Source of the DNA: Paramacrobiotus richtersi
Lineage: Eukaryota; Tardigrada; Eutardigrada; Parachela; Macrobiotidae
Assembly (NCBI GenBank): GCA_034698045.1
Contig: JAQGAU010000285.1
Location: 1 to 31,845, forward strand
DNA: 31,845 nt
Reading direction: 5' to 3'
Shown: positions 1 through 12,200 of the stretch, one piece after another
Position numbering within the stretch: the first letter of the stretch is position 1
How the letters are laid out: each line of letters opens with the position of its first letter
Made by a program: the position numbers and the translations under genes
Notes under the pieces: model-generated
Database searches by the model: none
Told to the model about the DNA's origin: nothing
Seen by the model: the letters and a program-made list of their open reading frames with translations, nothing else

Positions 1-158
1 TTGCCCCCGTATTTTAAATTTAATGGTTGCTATAGATCTTTTTTGTTTCATTTTCTGCAAAAGTTAATTACTGAATTTAGTATTTTTTTGAGTGGGTCTG
101 TTTTGCATTGAAATTGAGAAATTTTATTATTTTTCTGAGGATTTCTGTCTTTTCTTAG
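1..158 (+). other. 3' part of an upstream intron
   Basis: T-rich sequence that ends in a pyrimidine-rich acceptor (tgtcttttcttag, AG at 157-158). It has no open reading frame worth calling. It implies that the gene continues to the left of the window. Confidence 0.8.
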
Positions 159-267
159 GTACGGAAAGAGACGCATTTAACTTGAAAGGACCGGCCAAAA
201 TCAGCATAAACATTGTCGGAAACACAGATGTGATGGTTACTCCGATATCGTGCGACGCGCTGTTGCC
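159..267 (+). CDS. BLTP1: BLTP1 exon 1 of window
   Basis: The first two bases complete a codon from an upstream exon; the exon then reads TERDAFNLKGPAKISINIVG and on to GNTDVMVTPISCDALLP. Donor CC|GTAAGT, ends in phase 2. The GNTD.MV.P segment is typical of the family. The other two frames contain stops, which fixes the frame. Confidence 0.88.
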
Positions 268-3200
268 GTAAGTGCAGTTTCTTGTCTGTTATACCTTTCG
301 AAATTTGAATCCGGTTTTTTTTAGAATGATTCATTCTTTGGATGGTTATCTATCGGAACTCCGCCCGATGTCCTTCCTGAATGGGATGTACGCAGCTTGT
401 GTAGCCAAGACCAACTCCACTCATAAATTCGACATGGATAAGATTATGGTGGCCAAAATCTTCGAGAATCTGCATCACAAACCGAGCGAGACGCCGATAA
501 CGGTGGCGGAGGCCAGACGTTTCCGTGCGCTGTTGTCGCGTGAGCCGGAGAAACCTAGTGGAATGCAGAGTGCAGCGGAATCAACCAGTACGCACCGACC
601 GGATCTGTTGACCCTACCGGCAGCCAGTGTGGCTAAATCGACACCGTCTCCGACGGCGGGTGGGTTTCTGTTTGGCGATCAACCGTGGATCGAGAGGAAA
701 TTTGTCCATGAGCAGTTCAGCGTTACCGTCGATCAGGTGTGTACAGTATTTAATTGGGACGTTAGTGGAGCAAAATAAATATCCTTCGAAAACGTATGGT
801 AGTGAGATGTAGACTCTCAGTAATATTAGGCTTTTGGGGTAAAAAATGTTTTTTTTTCATTTTGCTGTGCCTCTAGATTTCTGTAGGGTATGTTCAGACG
901 TATGCTTAAAGTTAATGAACTTCGCCCAAAATTCAGGCCACTTCTCTACGCCGGCACACGATTGCAGTGGGTGTCTGAAATGCCTGGCGTAAAATAACGG
1001 TAACCTGCTGCTTTAGTGGCGCGTGTAAAATCACTGCTTTCAGCATTTTGCCTAGCTCTAACAAAAATTAAACAGTGATATCTGTTAAGGGTAGCCTGCA
1101 CATTTCTGGAGTTAGTCCTGTTAGGCTAGGAAAAGACGATATTTCTGTTGGATGTTGATATCGGCTGGCGGGTTTCCGCTGCCAGCTCACAGATGCTGGA
1201 CTAAACATGGTCTAAAACTAAATTTACTGGATTTGCGTATCGTTTGCGTGAGCGTATCGAAAGCGGCATTAATTGATACGAAATTCTTTAACAGGTTGTT
1301 AACGCATTTGATGGTAAAGACTTCGGGGCTGTCTTTATGTGAATAATGACCAATACGTCAACACAATAAACAACTTATCAAAACGGTTGCTCGTTCTTCA
1401 TTGTCCTTTACAGTTTACACTTTATTCTCCAGATAAACTTGGTTACCTTGCAATGCGGTATCGTCGAAGAAGTCGTCGAGCCCAAGGCTCTGGAAAACCC
1501 CCGTGACCTGATCTGTGTATCGGTCTTTGCCGGGAGCCTTCGCTCCCTATCAGCCACCTACGTACGCCGACGTCAAGTCACATATTCGGCCAAAATCTAC
1601 GTGGACCGTCGCGCCAGCCGGCCGCCTGTAGTCCATGACCGCAAAGCCCCAGTGGAGCCATTATCGCCGCTCAGCGGAATATTCGATCTGCCGGATATCG
1701 TTGGAGCCGAGTCGAAAACCGACAAGGTGACGGATAGTCTGGTTTCGCTCTCCGTGCAGACGGCACACTTCCAGTTGCGGCGATTGAAGCATTCGGAGAT
1801 TTGGAGGAAGGCTAGGATTACGTGTATCGGGGAGGCCAAGTCGGGGACGTGGTTTGACTATAATCCCAAGACGTCCCCTGTCGATGAGAATTCGCCGTAT
1901 CAGAAGATTTTCTCTGATCTTACAGGTGAGCAGATATGGTAGCTTTTTTGCTATAGGGTGTTCCCGTTGTTACGCTTTTCGATCCGACCTGTGCATGGTT
2001 GAAAGAATACCAGAGAAAAATTGGGTAGCTGTACGGAAGGCTTTGAAATGAGCAATATTCATGCCGGAACAGTGTAGCGAGTTGTGCGTAGTGTAATGGC
2101 TTGGCAGTTTTCGTATGCTGATATCAGTCAGTGATACTGTACCGGGCACATCATCAGATGTATAATGTCAAAAACTTCGAACAGGCCAAAAACGTTTTTC
2201 CCTGGTTTCAGTCTAACATTACTAGCATGAGTAAAATTAATTTCTGACAATAGCTGCTTTATATTTCTGGGCATGATTGATGTATGTTTTCCTATAACGG
2301 TACGATCAGCTTGTTTTCTTTGAGTGCGCCCGAGAGCAAACATGTTGCTTGCACCAGACTATGCTTTTCGACATGAATATTGATGAGCTTCTTACTTCTC
2401 AGGGACCGATCAAACTGGTTTTACCGTGCTGGAACTGGGTGTGGACGATGTCAGGATTGAAGGCGGTGGACGAACGGAGAGTGACGAGCACCTTAATCAT
2501 AACGTCGTTGATACAGCTCCCGAAGTCAAGAAGCCTCCAGTAGAAGAGCCCGTGCCACGAGCCGCTTCGAAAATGGAAACGGGAAAGGATGGCGAAACCG
2601 ATAGCCGGCATTCTGGCGGATCGACTCACACTTTCATCGCCCATGGTAGTGATGAGGAAGAAGAGGAAGAGAATTTTTCTCCGGATATTGTCTTTAAGTT
2701 GTTGGCGACAATCGGCGGATGTTGGTTGAATTGTCCTACTCCGTCCAAAAAAATGTCGGTGGAGCAGATTAGCGCTCCGGATACGCAGTTGAGAGGATTT
2801 ACAAGGTAGGTGAATACCGGAAAGAACCTTAACAAAGCCCAGTAAAATGGAAATATATGTTTACCTGGTAATATATAATGTGAATGGAATTGTACGATAA
2901 AGAATAATGCTGAAAAATAGTTGATGATACTGTTTGTCACATTCGATAAATTATTAAGCTCATAGTTTTTGTTATTTTAAGGTGAACCATAACGATGGAT
3001 GACATTTTTCTTCTTGATTTATTTCCGAGCTTCACACACGTGCTATACCCAGTTTCCCCAACTGACTAGAGTAAACAAAAATTCCTCTATCCAAAAAAAT
3101 ATATCCCGGGCAAAACCTTGGAAGAAATGCCGAGATAATTGCGAAGACCCAAAATCTCTTTAGAAATGCCGTAAAAATTTGTACTGACTTGGTTCCTTCT

Positions 3201-6200
3201 GATTGCTGTCTCATTTGATCAAGAAAACAATTTTACCACCGCCCGGATCTTCCTGTTTTTCCAGTTTTAACCAGTTATAAGCTGTTTTATCACTCTGAGG
3301 TGATGTTATATGGAAAGAGCGAATTTTTTTACACTAGAAAACGGTGTTTCTGTAAATGGTCTTAGGAGACGAGTGAAGGTTATGGTTCGCGTTAATAGCA
3401 GCAGAAAGTGCTCCGCACGATCGTGATGCCACTGTACTACAGTTATTCGCACGAAATATCACTGCAGTTACAAAACGAAGTTATTTATAAAACAATAGTG
3501 GTGCCGTTTATTGAGATGATAATAATGCAGTTTATGGTTCTAGCGAGATAGTTTTCAGTAGCATGTTTACAGAAATCAGATAAAAGTCAAAAAACTAACT
3601 TACATCTGTAATATTATGCAGATGGGATTGGCACTTCTTGAGCACGGCAAATCCAATGGTCGATGCCTGGCTGTATCCTCTGGACCGCACCAATGTCGCA
3701 CTGAAGTCCATGGCATCCAATCAGCATCGCAACGAAATCATCCTCGCTTCGTACTTTCTCATCGCTTCCGTCAACGACCACATCCTTCCCAAGTCATCCA
3801 AAATGAAACTCGCCCGACATACACTAAAGTCCCGCGTGTTCCAGGAAGACTGTTGCTCCCGTCTGTCACGAATCATCCAGCGTCACGGTCTCAGTTTGAC
3901 GCGCGAGGAGATTGTTAGCGAATTCAAGAAAGAACTCATCCCTCCGATCCATGTCCTGGAAAAAGGGATACACGTTCTATTCAAACAGCTCCGCTATACG
4001 CCGTTCGCGCGGGTTCTGCTGGAACCGCAGTATCTCGTGCAGAAGTTTAAACCGGCTTATAAATCCCGTGATCCGACCACGATGGACAGCAGTGTGACGA
4101 GACTAGCGGATGATTTAGATATTACGATGGCGGGGGAGGACGACATGTTCGTCGGAGTCAATGAGCAGATACGGCAGCATCCGGAGTCACCGTACCCGCC
4201 GTTGGAGCAGGATTTGAACAAGTGGTTGGAGGAGGGGAATAGTCGGGTGCCGGCGACGAAGTCGGTGCAGGTCAAACCAGCGGCTACGGCGAAAGCGAAG
4301 GACGAACAGGAGGATAGCGATTCGCCGTATGAAGATATGGAGTTTGGTGCGGATGGGGCAGCATCGCGGGTATGTTATCCAACCAGCCTGATATCGAGTT
4401 GTCGTAGTGTAATGGCGTAACTGGGCCTGTTGGGACACTCTAACCTATGCTAAGTGTTACAGATCTGCTTATCGATTTCACATTTTATTTTTACAGCTTT
4501 CTTAAATTGTTGTTAAACGGTTTATTTGATTGGTCATTACGATTTTCTTTCGTTATTGTTGGAACTTCATCAACTGACTGTGGCTTAGTTGTGTCCGCTA
4601 ATGTGGCTAAACTCTGTAGTTCTATGTAATGTTATGCAGGTTAGTGTGGAATACATTTTCGGGACCTTACTGGAGCACCTCGGAATGAAGAAAAAATCCA
4701 CCGTGTCCGTTTTGAAAAAATTTGTCGGGTTCCACGCTAGTCTTTCCGGTCGGCTAGACACCATCAACATCAGCCTGGTCGAATCTGTCGAATTTGGTGC
4801 CGGAGGTATCCTCGCCTCCTCCAAGGATTCTTTTGGGAAGATCACCGCCTTCCGCAGCACTTCTCTCACCGTCGCAGCCGAAATCTTACTGGATATTCCA
4901 TTACGATCGTTGGATCTTTTTATCCCGGATTATCGCGAGCGACTGGTTATAACGCATCGGACGAATCGAATCTCGGTGCTGACGTACAAGTGTGATGTGG
5001 CGGAAGTGGCGCAGGCGGTTAGTATGCCCTTGTTGAGGTTGTTAGCGCAGATTGGGTCGGTGATTACGAGTATGCAGCGGGTGAGGGCCAATTTGAAGAA
5101 GAACTGGCCGGATGCCGATAAGAAGGGCCACCGCAAGACGGATTCGACGTCGACCAGTGGATCAGGTCGGTAGATTTACCGTATAGTTGCGCACGCAGTG
5201 TTCAAGTTTTGCTTCTTTTGTCTAAAACAGAACTCACTTGAATATGTCTAAAAACATATTTCATTCGTCTATCTATTATACGAGCTTTTCGGACAATCTG
5301 ATGATTTGGTGCAGTGACCCGCATGTAATAGTAGTGGTCGGCGTAGTATAATGGCTTGTCAGTTGCGCCCACGCAAATTCAATGTAGGTAAAGTAGACAA
5401 AATTTCATGTACAGTCGAACTGGCGGTTCTTTTTCTGTGTCTGCGACATCGTGCATTATTACAGTAATACTTCGGAATTTACTTGTGAAAAGCCGACTCC
5501 GGAGATCGTTTTGTGTCGGCTTCGTTGGTGCTGTAATTGTGCAGAACTCGAAGTATTTCCCTGCCGATTTTCGCGCTGCATTTCCTAATTCATACTTATT
5601 GGCTTAAGGATTGGCACATTAGCTAGTATCAGTGATACGTACGCTAACCGCATGCCTGTTGTTGACTTTTCTCAGCTATCGAAATTATTATCTTTCACAA
5701 AAATTATTTGTTTCTTGATTTGATAGGCACGTCACGGTCAGATTCTCCCGCTCAACCGCGAGTCCGCGTTAACGAAAGCTACACGGATTTTGTCGCCCCT
5801 GAATCCTCCAAGCACTGGAAAGATCTGATGATGTTAATGGATCTTTACGACAAACCAGCCGAACACCGTATTATCGACGAAACCAAGTCGCGCAGTCGGA
5901 AGGTGTCGAACTACGGGGCCAACCGGGTCAAAGGAACCCGATTCTCCTTCCGCAAGCAGAAGCGCAACAGCACCAGTGACGTGGTGTCCTCGTCGGTCCA
6001 CCCGTCCGAGGAAGCGCCAGAATCCCCCGGCCAGGAGCGGAAGCTCCTGGATGGGGAAGTGGACAGTGAGGCGGAGAGCGAGATTGACAATACGGAGACC
6101 GGGTCGTTGACGGCGTCGCGGGCGGTTGTCGAAGCGGCGGCCCAGCGACGCATTCGGAAAACTGTTCGTAAGTGCAAATGAAAACCTCGCGCATAACGAG

Positions 6201-9200
6201 AAATATAAATGACGATTTACGAGGTTATTGGTTGTTCGTTTTTCACACTTGTTGGACCAGTTTGATCAGATACCCAGAACATTTATCCCATTAGGCGAAG
6301 CATCATAACTTGGTAGTTAAATTGTAACAGGACTTTTCGTTTTTGTTGCAATACATTTATTCGTGCGTTACGCAAAATCCGTTGTGCATCATGGATCGAT
6401 CCATTACTTTCGTACTGTTTTTGCTTTCGTGTTTTGAAAGTAACGTTTATTGTTGTAATGCATGGAGTTTTCTCTATAGGATACGGAACCAGTTTTGCCG
6501 TCTGCGGTACTGCCTCCATTCGCGGTATGACCTTCGAAGCCTCTCTGCGCGGCCTGACCTGTCAAGCGGTCCTCTCCGCCTTCTCCTTCAATCACAACCA
6601 CACGGCCCGCCACTCCCGCTACAACGCCCTGGATGAGTCGTACTACCAAATGCGCACCGGTCAGTTGTCGGTGCAACTGGTCCAGAAAATGGGCCACAAG
6701 CCCCAGCTGTACCTGGCTGTCGGATTGGGTTCGTCGCAGTTGGTGTACTCGACCTCCATACGCAACAAGAACCAGATTCCGCAGCGGACACTGTGTGTCA
6801 GAATGGGGGAGCTGCATTTCTCGGTGCCGCACCATCCCATCACCCTGCATGCTATGATCGTCAGGGGAACGGAGGATCTGTCGGATGCAGTAGAAGATTT
6901 GAAAGCCACGGCTGGGATCAAACCGTAGGCTATCTTGATTGAAATTGTAATGTATTGTTTTGTCTTTGTGGTAAGTGGCGCCTTTTCTACAGGGACTCGT
7001 CTGATGAGGTCAAATCCGATGGTTCTAATGCCGGCGTTGATGCCAGCGCAGCGTCAGCTTCAAAATCTGCAGCAAACGTGAAAGCTTCGCACCATCATCA
7101 TCATAAGCAAACTGGACAATTCCCGATTAAGGCAACCATTTATGTTAAGACGCTTATAGTAACCGCTGCTCCACTACCTTCTCTGGAAGCGAGCTACGAG
7201 GTATGCAAAAAGGGATCAATAGTGTATCTAACTAAGGACCAGGGAAGACATCAGTAAGAATTTATTTTAATATGAATGAAACTTGTATGAAACATATATG
7301 AAACCTACCAATGTTACAGACCGATGCGAAGCGCAAACGCCATATAGTGTATAGGTAGAACTGGAATAAAAGCTGTTCTTCTTTACCTAGATTTCGAAGA
7401 TCATGGCGCATGGCTCGATCGGCAACATCACGTTGATGCACTTGGATATCGGCCTACAAGACCTCGTCTTTAAATCCAAGAACGAAGACATTGAATCCAC
7501 CGCCAACTTCCAGCTACCATCCATCTACATCAAATGCTCTTACGAACTCCTCCCTCCGGTCAAAATCATCCTGGAAGATGAGCAGCTGAGCGAATTCAAG
7601 GATGTCCGCGCTTTGTACATCACCGCCCGGGTCGGCTCGCCTGACTACACCTTCAGTACGGACGCGTTGAAGTATACGGTACTCTTCCAGAAAGTGTTTA
7701 TGAAAGAGATTGAGGATGTGTTGGATGCCCTTTCCCAGCCGATTAGTCAGCAACAGTTTAGGATTTCGTTGCCCAAGAGGAAGTTTTCCCTGCCGTTCTT
7801 CCATCAGATCAATGTGCAACAAGATGGGATTCGGATTACCGGTAAACTGTAGCTGATGTTCAGCGAAACACGAATGTTTAACAGTTACATGTTAATGATA
7901 ATGTACCGGTGATTCTGTACACAGGCACGACACCCACGTCCAGCGCGGTACGTCTGGAAATCGACAAAACCGCCATGTACATCTCTAACATCCCGAAGAG
8001 CTCACAGCCCCAGAGTGTGAACGATCTGGAGCATTCGACGGTGGTGTCGGTGCAGTTGGATGTAGGCATCTGTCTGGGACAGCTGGTCAAGGGCGAGCAG
8101 CAGCAGGTATACGAGGAGGCCGAGATGGACTTCCAGCCCTGTGCCCACTTCAGGACGCGGATGACCTTTACCAATTATGGCGAGGGACCGCTGGAGGCGC
8201 TGCTCCAAGGGTATGACGAGCGGATTCGACGCAAGAGGATTGTGGCGCATTTGAGCCAGCCGAGAGTCTATTTCCAACCGCGGGCCATTGATATGGCTGT
8301 GATATTTTATATCAATTACAAAAATGCCTATGATTATTGGTAAGTGTGCCGTTTGTATACCGTACTTACATAGAAGTACTTTCGAAAATTTCTGTTAGAA
8401 CGTGAATTAAGCTATAACTTATATAAAAAATTTATTTCTAAAATGGGTAGTTCGAACTCCTTGTTGTTTTCGAGCCAATACACTACGACTTTCGTCTTTA
8501 GATGCCTGTTTTGGGCCCATCAGCTTGTTTCAGTACTCAGTTTTTTGTGTTATGAAGTATTTTATAAAATGTTGATCGAAGTTTGATGCTGAATAAGATC
8601 AGGTGGAAAATTTACCCTGACTGTTTTTTGTTTCGGCAGGGAGACAGCTCGAGTATGACAAGCAAAGCTTGAATATTTTCAGTACTTCTTACGTCATAAG
8701 GAGAAGAATGGGCGATACGCTCGGCCCACATAGCGGGCATCTATAAACTGTTCCATACATCTGCAGGTACGAGCAACGTCACGGACCAATTATTTCTCAT
8801 TCCGCATCCTTAACGCGCATCAAGAAATCCTCCACGGCCCACCTGCCGCACGTTGCCCAGCGCGCCATCCAGTCCATCCAGGAGAGCATCTACGTCATTG
8901 AGTTGTTCATCTCCCAGCTGTACGTCTGCATGCCGCTCCCCACCGGCCACATGAAGAGCGGAACCAGTGAACGCGATTCCGATATGGCTTTGTTGATCTC
9001 CCTGGATCGGACCAAAGTCCGCGCAGTGCTGGCCGATTCCATCATCACATCGGGCAGTTTTGATTTGTTTCGCCTCTGTTTTACGGAAGATCACGGACCG
9101 CAGTATGACTACGCTGGGCGGTTGGAGGATGGATTCACCAACTGCTGTTTCGTCCCGAAAGGGTATGTGGAGGTGACGTCTAGGACGACCAAGAAGGAGA

Positions 9201-12200
9201 CCACGGAGGGTGGACTGCCCAAGTGGGATCTGTATTTTAAGTGGGACATGAACGGTAAAAATTGTTTTTATATTGGACCTGTTGTTTTACTTGTACGCTA
9301 AACGCCTAAAATCAAGTAAAAATATGGTGGAATGCAGAAACAAGTTAGGAAGTGAAAATAAACCAATGCGGTCTCGGGCTTGTTATGATTTTTGCCACTG
9401 ATCTTCAGTTTGCATCTACCTATTGATTTTTTGAGCCGCCGCACTACGTATTTCAGCAACAGTTACTTTCAAATTAAGTTCGTAACATGTGTCGTGCGGT
9501 TTGTTCTTCGTTTCTTCTGGATAGCAGAAATGTTTCAGTGTATCCCAGTTCTGCGGTGTAATACGAATGCAGTCACAAGAGCATCAGTACTTCTAGTTGT
9601 GGTTCTGGATGGCTGCTATGGAATGTTTTGGTTAACCTCGTATATTGTAGCTTTGTTGTAGTGGCCGTTGCGTTGTTATAACTAATTCTTGATGTATAGG
9701 TATTGAAATGCACATGGATCCAGCAATCGGAAAAATTATCTCCTACATGACCGATGCCGTAACCTCCTTCACCGGCGAAGAGTCGGAAGCCAGCGCTGAA
9801 CCCCTTCCATCCCTGTCCAGCAGCGAAGACGTCTTCGGTCATAAATACCCCAAACACCGGACCAAACTGATGGAGAAGCAGATGCAGATGCATGCCAAAG
9901 TCTTCAACGAACTCCAGCAGAGTGAGGGCGCCTCCAGCACCGAGATGCACAATGAAGCGGAGAAACTGAAACGTATTGAACAAGGCATCGTCCATGAACT
10001 GCGGCGGGATATTGTTAACCGCATTCGTCAGAAGAGTATCAGTTCACGCGGGTCCGTGTCGGATTATCGTGCCCACCGACGTACGAGTTCGACACCGCAG
10101 AGTGATTTGTCGCCGACGACACCCGAGGCGGATGCGGCGCATTCCAGGACGTTCTCGGCTGATATGGGACCGAGAAAAACACCGACCAGCATTCTTTCGT
10201 AAGCGTTCGTGTGTTCTGCTTGTTAGGTCTCGACTTTGTTGTTTTTTGTGAAACCTTCTCCGTAAACATTCATGTGGGTGTACTGTTTCAGGAGTCCGAG
10301 TTTACAGCCGGCAAGGAGGAAGATCAATGCGGAACCTTTAAAGGAAGAGATATCACCGCGCAGTTCCAACGCACCGGAAGCGGAACAGGCATTTGACTTT
10401 GATTTCACCATCCTGATCAATATTGAAAGTGGCCATTGCACGTTTTATTGCGCACCCGATAAGAAACAAAAGAGTGCACAGCACTCTGCTGAGACACCGT
10501 TTGGAGCCAGTTCACCTCGGAGGGCGAGCGACTTGAATCGGCGAACAAACTTGACGCCGGTCTGCACACTATACATTCCAGGTATGCGAATATAACGATT
10601 TTTAGGGCAAGACAAGTTTAAAATGCGATATTTGACATGTCTTTTTATTAGGTGTTAATTTGGAAATGCAGTACGAATCGGACGCCACTGCTAACTCTCT
10701 TCGCAACATGAAAGGCGCTGAAGGAAAGATCGTCGCCAAGGGCGCGCGCTCACTGCGCCCGTTGGTGAGCGGATCCAGTTTAGAAGCCAGCAGTGAGACG
10801 AAAGCCGGCCGGAATGCCGGTGCGGTACCGCGGAAGAAGGGAAATCTATTCGCAACCTTCAGCTTGGAGAGCCTGCCGGCAGAGACCATTCTAACTCCGC
10901 AGTTACTGGATTTCATGGAACAAGCACTCGAACCAATCCCTGTTCTGGCGCAACCTCTTGTCAAAGCGAAAGAACCGCCACCCGCTGAAGAATCTGATTC
11001 CGAAATGCAAGTCGCAGGTATGACATTTTACTGCTTGTTTGGAAATGCGTAACCAACAATTGTTAATCGTATTATTTACTGTCAGGGTTTTGTTTTGTGT
11101 AGCGTGTGATAACTATGGAGCACATTCTGAAAACTTTGCTGTTGGACAAATGTCTTTCTTGCTCCTGGTTTATGGGCAGTTATTCTTAAAAATGATTTAT
11201 AGTGGTAAGAGTTAGTCTGATGAGGTCATTATTCAACCGTTTTACACTGAATCAGTTACCTGTGTTTGACGTTTCCAAACCACGCAATCTGCCGGCAGTC
11301 ATCGCATCGGATTGTTTCGGTTAGCTTTCTGCCACTTACTCCGTCTCGTAAAAAAAATTAGTTTTGGTTTAATTATACTGCGTAAGCGCTTATTTGTAAC
11401 AATCGTCACTTCGTTATCGAAGTCGGACTCTGTATGATCCATTATTCTACGTTATCGCAGTGTTTAATGTGATTTACCATAAAAGAGGACATGCAACCCG
11501 CCATTATGCGCAGAACAAACACCATGCTGGAGTAGTACAAGTACTCTTAGTCTGAGGTATTTGTTTTTTGCTGCAGACGAATCATGGGGTTTCGAATCGG
11601 CCATTGAATCTTTCCCCGTGGACATTTTTGTGCTCTTCATGATGAATTCGACCAAGATTCGCTGCAGCTGCCTGCCAGTGTCCAAAGTGGAGGGCGTCTT
11701 GACTCTGCCGTCATTGAGCATCATGGTGTCCACGCGGAAATACAACCAGGTCATCGACATGGAGAAGGTGCGCATCCGCCCGGAGAGTCTGCTGAGTTCG
11801 GGGCGGCCGGTGTTGGAGACGCTGGACGAGATGCTCCACCAGATGGGACCGGAGTTTCGCTTGCCGGACTTTGTGGATAAGTACGAGGAACATGCGGGAT
11901 TGGGGTTGTATGGGAATTTGTCCGGGTTTTCGCTGGTTATCTTCCATCCGTATGGGACGGTGGCGGAGACGACGTATTACGATGTTCCCGGCGACAGAAA
12001 CGGTGAGAAGGGACTGAATTTGTGGGATTTTCAGGTTGATGAAGTAGCTGTTTGTTTTAATTGTAGTGAAATCTTCGGTGCATGGAGCACCGGATAAACG
12101 CGAACTGGTCAAGTTGGAACTGGATCGCTTGCATATCGAGATTGTTCGATCGAAATCTCTGGTGGATGATTTTGCCATGACTCCGGAGAAGGATGCGTTC

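Noticed and set aside
2650-2672. Glutamate run and histidine run (about 7090) as functional motifs
   Set aside because: Low-complexity codon runs inside linkers; nothing suggests metal binding or targeting.
6404-6850. 148-codon open frame on the minus strand
   Set aside because: It overlaps exon 8, whose plus-strand frame carries conserved family sequence. The reverse frame has no recognisable protein and is a shadow of GC-rich codons. The same holds for the minus-strand frames in exons 4, 13, 16 and 25.
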